DNA of 64,000 bases from NCBI GenBank assembly GCA_035530375.1, contig DATKUY010000021.1:8922-72921 (forward strand). Direction: 5' to 3'. Shown here piece after piece: positions 8,846 through 17,466 of this stretch. The notes below the pieces were generated by a model. The model was not told the DNA's origin. It saw only the letters and a program-made list of their open reading frames with translations, and searched no databases. This stretch comes from Sulfuricella sp035530375. Its GTDB lineage: Bacteria; Pseudomonadota; Gammaproteobacteria; Burkholderiales; Sulfuricellaceae. Within the stretch, counting starts at the first letter, position 1; the number at the start of each line of letters is the position of its first letter. A program made the position numbers and the translations under genes.

Positions 8846-9817
8846 ATGAACCTCTCCAAGGACACTTTGCAAGAAAGCATCGCGCATCAGCGTGAAGCGC
8901 TGACCGGCTTGCTGCAGAAACCGTTGCGGCGGCTGGCGGCGCAGTGCGTCCCGGCATGGGGCGACCGCGAAAAACTCAATGCGTTGTTGCGCGAGGCGCT
9001 GAAGGAACTGCCTTACTGCAAACATCTTTATGTGCTGGACGCCAACGCGGTCCAGATCAGCGACAACGTCAGTCATGAGGAGTTGCTGGAAGGTTTTGGC
9101 CGGGATCGGTCGAAGCGGCCCTATATGCGCGAAATCACGGCCAGCACCGACTTCTTTCTTTCAGATGCCTACATCAGCCTGCAGGGACGGCGGCCATCCC
9201 TGACCGCAACCCAGATTGTGCGCGATGCGGCAGGCGTTGCCCTGGGGTTCGTTGGCGCCTATTTCGGCCTCCGCGACCTGCCGCTGACAGGAGAACTGTA
9301 TGAAGAGCCGAGATACTGGCGCCAGATCAAGGGCGACCCCTCGATTCGCGGTACGGTATTCCACCAGACCCGGGCAGACAGTGAGATGGACCAGCACATC
9401 GATACGGTGCTGGGCGTGGTGACGGAATTGATGCTTTATCACGGGGTATACCATGTGATCCTGCATTTCTCCAGCAGCCGCGCGATTATCTGGGTGATGC
9501 AGGACCCCTACCGCTATCGCCTGCTGGATTTCAATGAACTGATCGATCCCGATATTTGTCTCGCCTATCCCAGAGTCCCTTATCCGGCAGGCGCGCAGGT
9601 GCCGTCAGAGCAAGTCCGCACCGTGCTGGAAGCCTTCCGCACGCTGCGTTTCATGGACGAAATGTTCTATCTGCGCTCCGGCACGCTGAACATTTTCAAC
9701 GGCCTGGTCGGCCTCACCTTCTCTTGCGACGGCTCCCATTACATCCCGTATGACGAGTTTCTGCGGAAAGACCATGACTTCTGGACCGGCATCACGTCAG
9801 ACCAGGGCGCGGCCTGA
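8846..9817 (+). CDS. PDC/Cache-type sensor domain protein, function unknown
   Basis: A 323-residue protein with no signal peptide or transmembrane segment. Residues about 20-170 look like a PDC/Cache-type ligand-sensing fold (CKHLYVLDANAVQISDNVS, RPYMREI, FLSDAYISLQGRRPSLTATQ); a small-molecule binding role is likely for such a fold. The C-terminal half (WVMQDPYRYRLLDFNEL, FMDEMFYLRSGTLNIFNGL) has no recognised output domain such as GGDEF, EAL or a kinase. A Cache domain is normally extracytoplasmic in a membrane receptor, so this soluble form is unusual. It is transcribed divergently from the NYN gene. Confidence 0.7.
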   Translation: MNLSKDTLQESIAHQREALTGLLQKPLRRLAAQCVPAWGDREKLNALLREALKELPYCKHLYVLDANAVQISDNVSHEELLEGFGRDRSKRPYMREITASTDFFLSDAYISLQGRRPSLTATQIVRDAAGVALGFVGAYFGLRDLPLTGELYEEPRYWRQIKGDPSIRGTVFHQTRADSEMDQHIDTVLGVVTELMLYHGVYHVILHFSSSRAIIWVMQDPYRYRLLDFNELIDPDICLAYPRVPYPAGAQVPSEQVRTVLEAFRTLRFMDEMFYLRSGTLNIFNGLVGLTFSCDGSHYIPYDEFLRKDHDFWTGITSDQGAA

Positions 9818-9895
9818 TCCGGGCGCGAGCGTGCCGGCTGTGAAGTTTCACTGAACTGTGGCAACATGCCCATTTTCGGAAACATGAGCACATTC

Positions 9896-10258
9896 ATGAA
9901 AAACAAAACTATCCATGCCGCAATGTTGGCGCCCGTCTGCCTGTCCTTGCTGCTGTCCGGTTGCGGAAGCGTCAACGTCTGGCCGTTCGGCGGGGAAAAA
10001 GTGCGGGACCTCACCCCGGCCAATTCCACCGAATACCAGTGCAATGGTGGCAAGCGCTTCTATGTGCGCTATCTGGATAATGGCCGTGCGGCGTGGTTGA
10101 TTTATCCCGATCGGGATATTCGTCTCGACAAGGTCGACTCCGCCACCGGAACGCGATACAGCAACGGCATTGCCGTGCTCGACATCAATGGCGATGAATC
10201 GATGCTTGCGGACGGTCCGGCAATCTCTTTCTCCGGGTGCAAGCCGGCAGGCAAATAA
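9896..10258 (+). CDS. small lipoprotein with MliC-like domain
   Basis: The N-terminus is a lipoprotein signal peptide with lipobox LLSGC, so Cys23 should be lipidated. The mature part (EYQCNGGKRFYVRYLDNG, SATGTRYSNGIAVLDINGDES, and a late Cys in SGCK) follows the pattern of the MliC/PliC periplasmic C-type lysozyme inhibitors: two Cys and a GxRYSNG segment. A lysozyme-inhibitor role is therefore possible but untested. ATG at 9896 gives 120 residues; ATGs at 9866 and 9884 are in frame but would put extra residues before the signal peptide. Confidence 0.75.
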   Translation: MKNKTIHAAMLAPVCLSLLLSGCGSVNVWPFGGEKVRDLTPANSTEYQCNGGKRFYVRYLDNGRAAWLIYPDRDIRLDKVDSATGTRYSNGIAVLDINGDESMLADGPAISFSGCKPAGK

Positions 10259-10344
10259 CCGGTCCGAAGCACGCAAGCCGGCTTGGCCGGCGCCCTGTTG
10301 TCCCCCGCTGCTTTTTGTCGCGCCGGTCTTTGTTCAGGGGTTCG

Positions 10345-11247
10345 CTAGGCGGTTTCGCCCTCGCCGCCCAGCACTTCGATGAGGCACGGCAGAAACCGCG
10401 ACAGCTCCCCCGCCATGATCGCGAAGTCGGCATCGAACTGCTCGTCCGCCGTCTCGGCCTGCTGCTCGGCTTCTTCTTTCAGGATATCCAGAAATGCCAG
10501 GCGCTTTACCTGGAGGTTTTCGTGCAGCACGAATGAAATCTTGTCGTTCCAGGTCATGGCCAGCCGGGTAGCCTGCTTGCCGGCGGCAATGTGGCCACGG
10601 ATTTCTTCCGCTTCCAAGGGGTGGCGCACGTAGCGGATGGTCGCTTTCTCCTCGCCGGGGGCGAGCAACTCGCAATCGCGGTCGATGGTGAATCCCGCCG
10701 GCGCTTCGTTGGCGGCAAGCCATCCTGTCATGGCGGCGGCCGGGGACATCCGGGTCTTGATCAAGGCGAGCGACAGATCCACGTCGGACTTGCGCAGGGT
10801 TTCCAGCAGTTCGTCCGCCCTGGCCGGGTTCGCCGCATCGACAACCAGCCAGCCGCCGGCCGGGTCGATCCAGGCGAAGCTGGTCCGGCGCCGGGCAAAA
10901 GCGCGCGGCATCAACTCCTCTGCGACCAGTTCCTTGATCTCGCGCAACTGCTTGCGGCCGGGGCGGTATCCCTGCTGCTCCTCGATCGCGGCGGCTTTGT
11001 CCTGCGCAAACTGGTTAATCACCGAAGCCGGCAGCAGCTTCTGCTCAACGCAAAGCGCAATCAGCATCTGCCCCTGGCAGGAATGCACCAGCGCATCGCC
11101 TTTGCCCCTCGGCGCAGACCAGCCCCGGCTCAACATGTCGGAATTTCCGCATCCCTGAAAGGCGTGGCCCGCCAAGGCCTTTTCCAGTTGGCCGGAAGTG
11201 ATGCTGCAGTCGCGGAGACGGTAAATCTGAAGGTTTCTGAACCACAT
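10345..11247 (-). CDS. rdgC: recombination-associated protein RdgC
   Basis: RdgC is a ring-shaped, sequence-independent DNA-binding protein that restrains RecA. The protein begins MWFRNLQIYRL, as RdgC proteins do, and ends GEGETA after a conserved acidic C-terminal half; at 300 residues it is close to the E. coli 303. The open frame runs upstream to a GTG at 11256, but the family N-terminus and an upstream GAG support ATG at 11247. It is followed by about 90 bases of spacer before the convergent lipoprotein gene. There is no recombination operon around it. Confidence 0.96.
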   Translation of the reverse strand: MWFRNLQIYRLRDCSITSGQLEKALAGHAFQGCGNSDMLSRGWSAPRGKGDALVHSCQGQMLIALCVEQKLLPASVINQFAQDKAAAIEEQQGYRPGRKQLREIKELVAEELMPRAFARRRTSFAWIDPAGGWLVVDAANPARADELLETLRKSDVDLSLALIKTRMSPAAAMTGWLAANEAPAGFTIDRDCELLAPGEEKATIRYVRHPLEAEEIRGHIAAGKQATRLAMTWNDKISFVLHENLQVKRLAFLDILKEEAEQQAETADEQFDADFAIMAGELSRFLPCLIEVLGGEGETA

Positions 11248-11300
11248 GGCTTGCACTCAAAAAAGAGGGGGATTCTACACCAACTCGAAAATTGAACCGA

Positions 11301-12275
11301 CTACCCGCAATAAACCCCTCGCATCTGCACAAGCTCGGCAACGACCCGCTTTCTCAGCGAAGCGGGGCCAATTACTTCGACATTGGCGCCATGTTTCAGG
11401 ATGTCCATCACCAGTTCCCGGTCATCGCTGTAGGGGACTTTCAGGCAATAGCATCCCTGCCGGTCGAAAGAAGATTCCTGCTGCGGGTGCCAGGCTTCCC
11501 GGCTTACCCAGCGCGCCCGTTCCGGCGTGAATTTCAGCTCCGCCCACTTCACATTTTTGCCGGAAAAAATGCCGTAGCCGGTACCCAGGGTTTCATCCAG
11601 TTCCCGTTCGCTGACATCCAGCGCGGGCTCATCGATCAGCCGAACCCGACGGATAGCGTCGATGGAAAAACTGCGGATGCCTTTACGCAAATGACACCAA
11701 CCGTCCAGGTACCAGTTATCGCGGTAGTGCGTCAGGCGCTGCGGAGAAACGATCCGGTCCCGGGTTTCGTCCCTGCCGCGCGTGTAGTAACTGATTTCCA
11801 GCCGCTTGCGCTGCAACACCGCAGTGGCGACGGGGGCGAAATGTTCAGGTTCGCAGGGGCGGGCATTGACCCGCAGGATGCGAATGCGCGTCTCGACCGA
11901 ACCCATCGGGATGTCGGCGGATTCCAGCAACAGGTTAAGCCGGGCAAGCAGCGGATCGACATGGGGCGACAGCAGCCCCGGTCCGAGATTTTTCAGCAGA
12001 TGCTGCATGGTCAGCAGCGCGTGGATTTCCGATGCGCTGAACCAGAGCCCCGGCAATTCGTATCTGGGGAAAATCGGATCGGCCTTGCCGAAACGGTAGC
12101 CGCCCGCCCCCCGATCCCACTCGATCGGCGCGTTGAGCCGGTCCCTCAGATATTCCAGGTCGCGCTTGAAGGTCGCGCGGGAAATTCCGAGGTCGGCGAG
12201 AAAGGTCTCTAGCGTGACCACTTTGTGCTCGTTCAGCAACTGGTCGATGCGGTAGAAGCGTTCGGTGCGATCCAT
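11301..12275 (-). CDS. WYL-domain helix-turn-helix transcriptional regulator
   Basis: A YafY-type regulator of 324 residues: an N-terminal DeoR-like HTH (about 1-60: ERFYRIDQLLNEHKVV, then LADLGISRATFKRDLEYLRD), and a WYL domain (about 130-230) with the name-giving NWYLDGWCHLR. WYL domains bind ligands or nucleic acids and often control stress or defence genes. It is transcribed away from a pair of small ORFs starting at 12411, which are candidate targets by position. The rdgC gene lies downstream on the same strand, 53 bases away. Confidence 0.9.
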   Translation of the reverse strand: MDRTERFYRIDQLLNEHKVVTLETFLADLGISRATFKRDLEYLRDRLNAPIEWDRGAGGYRFGKADPIFPRYELPGLWFSASEIHALLTMQHLLKNLGPGLLSPHVDPLLARLNLLLESADIPMGSVETRIRILRVNARPCEPEHFAPVATAVLQRKRLEISYYTRGRDETRDRIVSPQRLTHYRDNWYLDGWCHLRKGIRSFSIDAIRRVRLIDEPALDVSERELDETLGTGYGIFSGKNVKWAELKFTPERARWVSREAWHPQQESSFDRQGCYCLKVPYSDDRELVMDILKHGANVEVIGPASLRKRVVAELVQMRGVYCG

Positions 12276-12410
12276 ATCAATTTCCCGAAATTCTGATTCT
12301 GGTGGCTCATCTGGTGAGCCCCACTATACCGCAGAATAGCCACAAGACGAGCGATCCAGTTTGGGCCGCTTGCCCGGACAACCGACAGAACCACTCGAAA
12401 GGAGATGAAG

Positions 12411-12587
12411 ATGAAAAACCAGAACGGATTGAAGCTGATGCTGGCGATACGCAGGATATGCAGCCGCGCGGCAGCCGAGGGCAAGACCCGCGTCAGGCCG
12501 GCCACGCTGCGCCAGATGGACAAACAGATAAAACATCTGCGCAAAAGCATCGACGCTTCAAGCCACGGAAATCTTTTTGGCATGTAG
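12411..12587 (+). CDS. small basic protein, unknown
   Basis: A 58-residue ORF with a near-perfect ribosome-binding site (AAAGGAG) six bases before the ATG at 12411; an in-frame ATG at 12405 overlaps that site and is unlikely. The product is strongly basic (about a dozen Lys/Arg) with a central helix-like KTRVRPATLRQMDKQIKHLR. I do not recognise the family. It lies divergent from the WYL regulator and 46 bases upstream of a DUF4258-like gene on the same strand. Confidence 0.5.
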   Translation: MKNQNGLKLMLAIRRICSRAAAEGKTRVRPATLRQMDKQIKHLRKSIDASSHGNLFGM

Positions 12588-12633
12588 TCCGCCCGGCGGG
12601 ACGCATCAGGATATTTAACGATTGGGGATATTT

Positions 12634-12909
12634 ATGAAACTGGGAAAAATCAGCAGCCACGCAAGAATCCGCATGTCGCAACGGGGGCTTCCGCTCCAGG
12701 CACTGGAGACCCTGCTCGAATATGGCCGGGTCGAGTATGACCGCCACGGGGGCAAGGTGGTCTACTTGAACAACGCAGGAAGAGCCATGCTCGCCAGGCT
12801 GCTGCCAGCCGGGCAGATCGACCGCTGGGCAGACATGTACGCCGTGCTGGACCCACTGAACGAGGTGATTACGGTCGGCCACCGCACCCGTCGGATTTTG
12901 CGCCACTGA
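12634..12909 (+). CDS. DUF4258-like small protein
   Basis: A 91-residue protein with the pattern SSHARIRMSQRGLPLQALETLL followed by a beta-rich part (KVVYLNNAGRAML ... EVITVGHRTRRI). This matches the DUF4258-like arrangement, a small alpha/beta fold reminiscent of RelE-type toxins; assignment to the family is by pattern only. A GGGGA ribosome-binding site precedes the ATG. Together with the basic 58-residue protein just upstream it forms a two-gene unit opposite a WYL regulator. Confidence 0.6.
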   Translation: MKLGKISSHARIRMSQRGLPLQALETLLEYGRVEYDRHGGKVVYLNNAGRAMLARLLPAGQIDRWADMYAVLDPLNEVITVGHRTRRILRH

Positions 12910-13087
12910 TAAAAAATCCAGCGTAATGGGCGGCTGGGTATCGCTCACACGACCTTTACATTTACCTGCCTCCTGCTCAGTTAGCCTATCTGCCGGGCGG
13001 CAGTATTGCTAGAATGTCGGCAAGTAAATCATGCGGCGTTTCCGCAGCCCTGATTTTTGCAAAAACAACAATGACTCGTCGCAATCC

Positions 13088-14095
13088 ATGAAGATTTTCA
13101 CGTTTCGTTTCTTCCTTGCCCTGCTGGCCGTCACTGCGGCCTGTCCTGCCGCCGCTGCGGATATTGCCGGCTTCGCCGACCGCCCCGAGGTGCAAGCCTT
13201 CATCGCCGAGATGCGGGAAAAACACGGCTTCGACTCCGAAGTGCTGACGCGGGCCTTCGCCCGCATCAAACCGATTCCGGCGGTGATCCGGACAATCCAG
13301 CCGCCGAGTGACCCCTCAATCCGCTCCTGGCAAAACTACCGCGCACGTTATGTCGAACCGCACCGCATCGCCCTTGGCCTGCGCTTCTGGGACGAACACC
13401 GGACGGCGCTGATGGAAGCGCGGGCACGCAGCGGCGTGCCGGAAGAAATCATCGTCGCCATCATCGGCGTCGAGACCATTTATGGCCACCTCACCGGCCA
13501 TTACTCCACCTTCGCTGCGCTGGCGACGCTGGCCTTCGACTACCCGCCGCGCGCTCCATTGTTCCGCCGTGAACTGGAGGAATTGCTGCTGCTGGCGCGC
13601 GAAACCGGACGCGACCCGCTCAGCTTCAAGGGTTCCTACGCTGGCGCCATCGGCCTGCCGCAGTTTCTGCCGAGCAGCGTGCGCCGTTACGCCATAAATG
13701 GCAGCGGCAACGACCACATTGACCTCAGCGCCAGCCCGGCAGATGCTATCGCCAGCGTAGCGAATTTCCTCAAGGAACATGGCTGGGTGCCGGACGGACC
13801 GGTAGCCGCAGAAGCCCATGTCGATGGCGAACAGTTCGCCGCGCTGCTCGACGAAGGCATCAAACCGCAGCACAAGGCCAGCGAATTGCAGGCCTGGGGC
13901 GTCGTCGCCGACAATGCGCCGGACCAACCGGCGGCGCTGATCGACCTCGTCACGCCGCAGCAGCCGATGGAGTACCGCCTGGGTTACCGTAATTTCTATG
14001 TGCTGACGCGCTACAACCACAGCAGTTTTTACGCGATGGCGGTGTACGATTTGGGCCAGACTCTGCGCGCCGAGCATGAAGCGTCTGGCCAGTAA
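13088..14095 (+). CDS. mltB: lytic murein transglycosylase B
   Basis: MltB-type soluble/periplasmic lytic transglycosylase that cleaves peptidoglycan between MurNAc and GlcNAc. With ATG 13088 the product has 335 residues and a clear signal peptide (about 1-23, ending PAAAA). The catalytic glutamate is expected to be Glu129 in IIGVETIYGH, and the SLT fold motifs FKGSYAGAIGLPQFLPSS and YAINGSGNDHIDL follow. There is no lipobox, so the enzyme is predicted to be periplasmic, not lipid-anchored. The frame is open upstream to 13031, but the extra residues precede the signal peptide. Confidence 0.95.
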   Translation: MKIFTFRFFLALLAVTAACPAAAADIAGFADRPEVQAFIAEMREKHGFDSEVLTRAFARIKPIPAVIRTIQPPSDPSIRSWQNYRARYVEPHRIALGLRFWDEHRTALMEARARSGVPEEIIVAIIGVETIYGHLTGHYSTFAALATLAFDYPPRAPLFRRELEELLLLARETGRDPLSFKGSYAGAIGLPQFLPSSVRRYAINGSGNDHIDLSASPADAIASVANFLKEHGWVPDGPVAAEAHVDGEQFAALLDEGIKPQHKASELQAWGVVADNAPDQPAALIDLVTPQQPMEYRLGYRNFYVLTRYNHSSFYAMAVYDLGQTLRAEHEASGQ

Positions 14096-14214
14096 AGCAG
14101 CCTCCCTCGGACGATTACCGGACAGGCTGGGGCATAGACGGCAAAACGGGAAATTGTTTATTCGCGAAATGACGGGGCTGTCATCTTGCAGTTATCTCCC
14201 ATACAATATCTTTC

Positions 14215-14634
14215 ATGAAAAAACATGAACTCGCCTGGGATGAAAGTCGGCATGGCGTGGGCATTGCCTTGATTGATGACCAGCACAGGCAAATTATCGA
14301 CAAGGTCAACCAGATTGCCCATGTGGCTGCAACAGGGGCGAAAAGCGACGCCCTGAAAGAAATGCTGGAGGACATGCTTCTTTTTATGTGCGCGCATTTC
14401 GCGGTAGAGGAGCGGCTGATGGCGGAACACGGCTACCCCGACATGGAAAGCCATATTCAGGAACACCTCAGGATGTATCAGCAGCTGAGCAACCTCGTCA
14501 AGACGGTCCTGCACGCGACCAGACAAGACAAAGCGGCGCTGGTATCTGCTTATCTCTCCGATTGGGCAGAACAGCACATCATTCGAACCGACAAGGCACT
14601 CGGCGGATTTCTGACTGCCAAAGGGCTTGGCTAG
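14215..14634 (+). CDS. bacteriohemerythrin
   Basis: A 139-residue single-domain hemerythrin, an O2-binding four-helix protein with a non-haem di-iron site. The canonical ligands are visible: His24 (IDDQHRQI), His61 and Glu65 (HFAVEE), His80 and His84 (HIQEH), His121 and Asp126 (HIIRTD). There is no signal peptide, so it is cytoplasmic. Roles proposed for such proteins include O2 storage, supply or sensing in microaerobes. It stands alone between mltB and a phosphatase gene. Confidence 0.93.
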   Translation: MKKHELAWDESRHGVGIALIDDQHRQIIDKVNQIAHVAATGAKSDALKEMLEDMLLFMCAHFAVEERLMAEHGYPDMESHIQEHLRMYQQLSNLVKTVLHATRQDKAALVSAYLSDWAEQHIIRTDKALGGFLTAKGLG

Positions 14635-14750
14635 CCGGCTTGGGGCTCGTAAGACTGCATTTAAGAAGCCCTTCTTATGTGTTTACTTGTGCCACTGGGG
14701 TATTCGTGCAAATTCGTGGCTGAATCACTTTTCCCGGTTGATGGCGCGCA

Positions 14751-15302
14751 ATGAAAATCACATTTGTTCGTCACGGCGAAAGTGAAGCCAATATTGCCGG
14801 GGTCATTAACGACGATCCTGCGCAGCCCATCCATTTGACGGAACAAGGAAAAGCACAGGCCGGATCGGCGGCCTGTCGCCTCCGGTCGGTACCGTTCATG
14901 CAGGCTTATGCCTCAGAGTTTCCGCGTGCACGGGAAACAGCCGAAATCCTGCTTGGCCACCATGATTTCCGGTGGCACGATTGCCGGCTGATCATCGATT
15001 CCCGCCTGAACGAACGCAGGTCCGGAATGGATGGGCTGCCTGTAGCGGAATTCAACGACAGGGTGAGCGCCGACCCTTTGCACACCAAGCCCGGCAAAGG
15101 GGAGTCGTTTCTTGAGCAGATGGAAAGGGTGCGCGGTTTCCTTGACGAAATCGCCAAAAAACACCCGGCAGGGGTGATTCTGGCAGTATCGCACGAGAAC
15201 CCAATACTTGCTGCAATGGCCTTGTCAGGCAAAGACCCCGAGGAGGCGGTCCGCTGCCATATCGCCAACTGCGGTTGGGTGGAATTGGACTGGCCCCGAT
15301 AA
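14751..15302 (+). CDS. histidine phosphatase family protein
   Basis: A 183-residue phosphoglycerate-mutase-like phosphatase. The catalytic RHGE is at residues 7-10, with the second-site glutamate around LNERRSG and the second histidine in VSHENPI. Alpha-ribazole phosphatase, phosphohistidine phosphatase and other substrates are all possible; no cobalamin gene is nearby to favour CobC. The 3' end is followed by a perfect 15-bp inverted repeat shared with the convergent HU gene. Confidence 0.88.
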   Translation: MKITFVRHGESEANIAGVINDDPAQPIHLTEQGKAQAGSAACRLRSVPFMQAYASEFPRARETAEILLGHHDFRWHDCRLIIDSRLNERRSGMDGLPVAEFNDRVSADPLHTKPGKGESFLEQMERVRGFLDEIAKKHPAGVILAVSHENPILAAMALSGKDPEEAVRCHIANCGWVELDWPR

Positions 15303-15321
15303 TCCCGGAAAAAACCATCAA

Positions 15322-15370
15322 ACCGCAGAGGGCGCGCAGAACTCTATGAGTCCTCCGCGCCCTCTGCGGT
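15322..15370. repeat. Family B palindromic repeat between convergent genes (probable bidirectional terminator)
   Basis: Arms ACCGCAGAGGGCGCG and CGCGCCCTCTGCGGT match perfectly over 15 bp around a 19-base loop. It lies between the phosphatase and the convergent HU gene. The same CCGCAGAGG-type palindrome recurs at 40661-40718, and a related CCGCAAAGG form at 27256-27331. Confidence 0.8.
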
Positions 15371-15399
15371 GAAACACCGTTTTAGCAATCGATGCGCGA

Positions 15400-15693
15400 T
15401 TATTTCTTCTTGGCCGAAACGCCGGAAACAGCATCTTTCAGCTTGGCGCCCACCTTGAACTTGACGACCTTTTTGGCAGGTATCTTCATTTCCTTGCCTG
15501 TGGCGGGGTTGCGGCCGATGCGTTCAGCGCGCTTCTCAACAGCAAAAGTGCCGAAACCGATCATTTGGACGTTGTCGCCGCTGGTCAGCGCGTTCTGGAC
15601 AACCGCCATGAAAGCATCAAACATTTCCACAGTCTGAGCCTTTGAGTGCTGAGTGAGTTTGGAAACTGCAGTAATCAATTCGCCTTTGTTCAT
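15400..15693 (-). CDS. HU-family DNA-binding protein
   Basis: A 97-residue histone-like nucleoid protein with the HU signature GFGTFAVEKRAERIGRNP and the Lys-rich C-terminus ending SAKKK. Start ATG 15693 has an excellent GGGAGG ribosome-binding site; the frame continues upstream without need. The N-terminus MNKGELITAVSKLT is typical of HU. A plausible promoter lies about 45-70 bases upstream. Confidence 0.95.
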   Translation of the reverse strand: MNKGELITAVSKLTQHSKAQTVEMFDAFMAVVQNALTSGDNVQMIGFGTFAVEKRAERIGRNPATGKEMKIPAKKVVKFKVGAKLKDAVSGVSAKKK

Positions 15694-15736
15694 GTTATCG
15701 CCTCCCGAATAATTGATGATTAAATAAAGCAATGAC

Positions 15737-15766
15737 ATTGTAGTGGATATAAACCCGGCAAGCCAA
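15737..15766 (-). promoter_or_regulatory. Candidate sigma-70 promoter of the HU gene
   Basis: On the minus strand TTGGCT (15766-15761) and TACAAT (15742-15737) are separated by 18 bases, 44 bases upstream of the HU start. The -10 box is good and the -35 moderate. Confidence 0.4.
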
Positions 15767-15810
15767 CCCCCGGCGAGACCCCCGGCGAATTAACGCGCTT
15801 TTTTGTGCCC

Positions 15811-16077
15811 TCAGGCCGCCCCGGATCGGGTATCCATCACTTTCAACCCCAAAACTACCGAAGCCAGCAGCAAGGTAATGGCATTGCCGATAACGATCGG
15901 GATGCTGCCGATCACCAGGCCATAGGCCATCCACAATGCCACCCCCAGGGTAAAAAGGGCATACATGGGCAGTGAAATTCCGGACAGATCACGCGTGCGC
16001 CAGGACTTCCAGGCCTGCGGCACAAAAGCGGTCGTAGTCAAAAACGCGGCGAAATAGCCAATCAGTTCGGCAATCAT
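15811..16077 (-). CDS. SemiSWEET-type small sugar transporter (PQ-loop)
   Basis: An 88-residue membrane protein with three predicted transmembrane helices, the half-size unit of SWEET transporters that works as a dimer. The PQ-loop signature FVPQAWKSWRTRDLSGIS and MYALFTLGVALWM are visible. Substrate is probably a sugar, but this cannot be read from sequence. It lies between HU and yjdM on the same strand; the 37-base gap to yjdM's stop suggests possible co-transcription with that gene. Confidence 0.9.
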   Translation of the reverse strand: MIAELIGYFAAFLTTTAFVPQAWKSWRTRDLSGISLPMYALFTLGVALWMAYGLVIGSIPIVIGNAITLLLASVVLGLKVMDTRSGAA

Positions 16078-16114
16078 ATTCGGTTTAAGTCCAAACGTGC
16101 CAGAAAACGGTCTT

Positions 16115-16459
16115 TCAAACCTTCCTCAGGTAGCAGGCCTTCAGCATGAAATTGCCGGCATCCATCTTGCAATCCACCTCGTGATCGCCGCCGACCAAGC
16201 GGATGCTCTTGACCTTGGTGCCCATTTTAAGCGTGATGGACGAGCCCTTGACTTTCAGGTCCTTGATCAGCACCACGGCATCGCCATCGGCCAGCACATT
16301 GCCGCTGGCATCCTTTATCACCGCATCTGCGGCGTCATCAGCGTCTGTGGCCGCATTCATCGGCCATTCATGGCCGCAGTCGGCGCAAACATAATTGTCG
16401 CCGTCCTGATAGGTGTTCTCCATGGTGCATTGGGGGCAGGCTGGGATAATAGTAGACAT
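16115..16459 (-). CDS. yjdM: YjdM/PhnA zinc-ribbon protein
   Basis: A 114-residue protein of the YjdM (formerly PhnA) family. The N-terminal zinc ribbon has Cys8, Cys11, Cys25 and Cys28, followed by the conserved domain (GDAVVLIKDLKVKGSS, LKMGTKVKSIRLV, DHEVDCK). Despite the old name, E. coli YjdM is not needed for phosphonate use; its function is unclear. ATG 16459 is preferred over the longer frame because GCGGA precedes it and homologues start with a short leader before the first CxxC. Confidence 0.93.
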   Translation of the reverse strand: MSTIIPACPQCTMENTYQDGDNYVCADCGHEWPMNAATDADDAADAVIKDASGNVLADGDAVVLIKDLKVKGSSITLKMGTKVKSIRLVGGDHEVDCKMDAGNFMLKACYLRKV

Positions 16460-16668
16460 AATTCCGCTCAAATAAAGTTAGGTCACGCATTATAAGGCAT
16501 CGATAACGGCCCAGAAATGGAAAGCGCGCCGGATATATCTTTTGCATACCCGACTGCACTGGAGAACAGCTCGACTTGCCTTGGCAACCTCGAAACCTGA
16601 CAGCGATGTTGGTAGCATCTTGCCTCCGGAGCTGAACGAACTTATTTCAATCATTCATCCGGTCATTA

Positions 16669-16697
16669 TTGACAAGGCTATTCCAGGCATCTATACA
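16669..16697 (+). promoter_or_regulatory. Strong sigma-70 promoter for the DUF5610 gene
   Basis: TTGACA (16669-16674) and TATACA (16692-16697) are separated by 17 bases, a near-consensus housekeeping promoter, 32 bases upstream of the start codon at 16730. The remainder of the 16460-16668 spacer shows nothing recognisable. Confidence 0.75.
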
Positions 16698-16729
16698 TAA
16701 GTATGTTACTGGTTTATAAGGAGATGGTC

Positions 16730-17305
16730 ATGCCTATGTCGATACGGACGCCCGCCGTCGAACGGCCCGGTTATCAGCAGGTCGAGACGGGAAAAGTTCA
16801 AAATCCCGGCGAGAAAGAGGCAAAGGCTCAGGCGAACGCTTCCATTCTCAAAGCTTCCATGGAAGTTTCCATCAGCGTCAAGAACAACACCTTGCAGTTG
16901 CTGTTGACAAGCGTCATCGCCAATCTCAACGAGGTGTTAAAGCCCGAGTTTGGTGACAACGCAATTCAGAATGCGGTCAATCAGGACAACACCCCCGAGG
17001 GTACCTCCGGCCGTATTGTCGATCTGGCCACAGGCCTGTTCGGCGCCTTCAAGACACAGCATCCGGAACAAGACCAGGCGACTGCCGTCGATAATTTTCT
17101 GACGGTCATCAAGAAAGGCATCGATCAGGGCTTCAAGGAGGCGCGGAATATCCTGGAGGGGCTGGGTGTGCTGAAAGGCGATATCGCGAGCAACATCGAC
17201 AAGACCTACGACTTGGTCCAAAAGAAATTGGATGATTTCCGGTCACGCATGCTGGAACCGGCAACCACGACGCCCCCAGACACGGCACAACCCACAAAGG
17301 GCTGA
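16730..17305 (+). CDS. DUF5610 domain-containing protein
   Basis: A 191-residue protein with the DUF5610 pattern: KASMEVSISVKNNTLQLLL, LKPEFGDNAIQ, NTPEGTSGRIVDLATGLFG, and KKGIDQGFKEARNILEGL near the end. Function is unknown; there is no signal peptide or membrane helix, and the ends are low-complexity (Pro/Thr-rich tail). The start at 16730 sits six bases after AAGGAG; ATGs at 16724 and 16736 are in frame. It has its own near-consensus promoter and appears to be a single-gene unit. Confidence 0.8.
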   Translation: MPMSIRTPAVERPGYQQVETGKVQNPGEKEAKAQANASILKASMEVSISVKNNTLQLLLTSVIANLNEVLKPEFGDNAIQNAVNQDNTPEGTSGRIVDLATGLFGAFKTQHPEQDQATAVDNFLTVIKKGIDQGFKEARNILEGLGVLKGDIASNIDKTYDLVQKKLDDFRSRMLEPATTTPPDTAQPTKG

Positions 17306-17466
17306 AAAGGGCATTTTACGGCTTTTTGGCCTGAGGAAAATGCGGCAGTATGGGTGCGGCTGCGGGAAGGTTACTATTGCGATGGGCTCGCCGGGGTGCA
17401 CAGGTTCACCATCCTGGTAGTACCTGGTGCCCGTCACATCGGCGTGCCGGGTCGTTAATACGCCGG

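Noticed and set aside
17243..17437. A 64-codon minus-strand frame between DUF5610 and yajD
   Set aside because: GTG start without a ribosome-binding site, and it overlaps the 3' end of the DUF5610 gene on the other strand.
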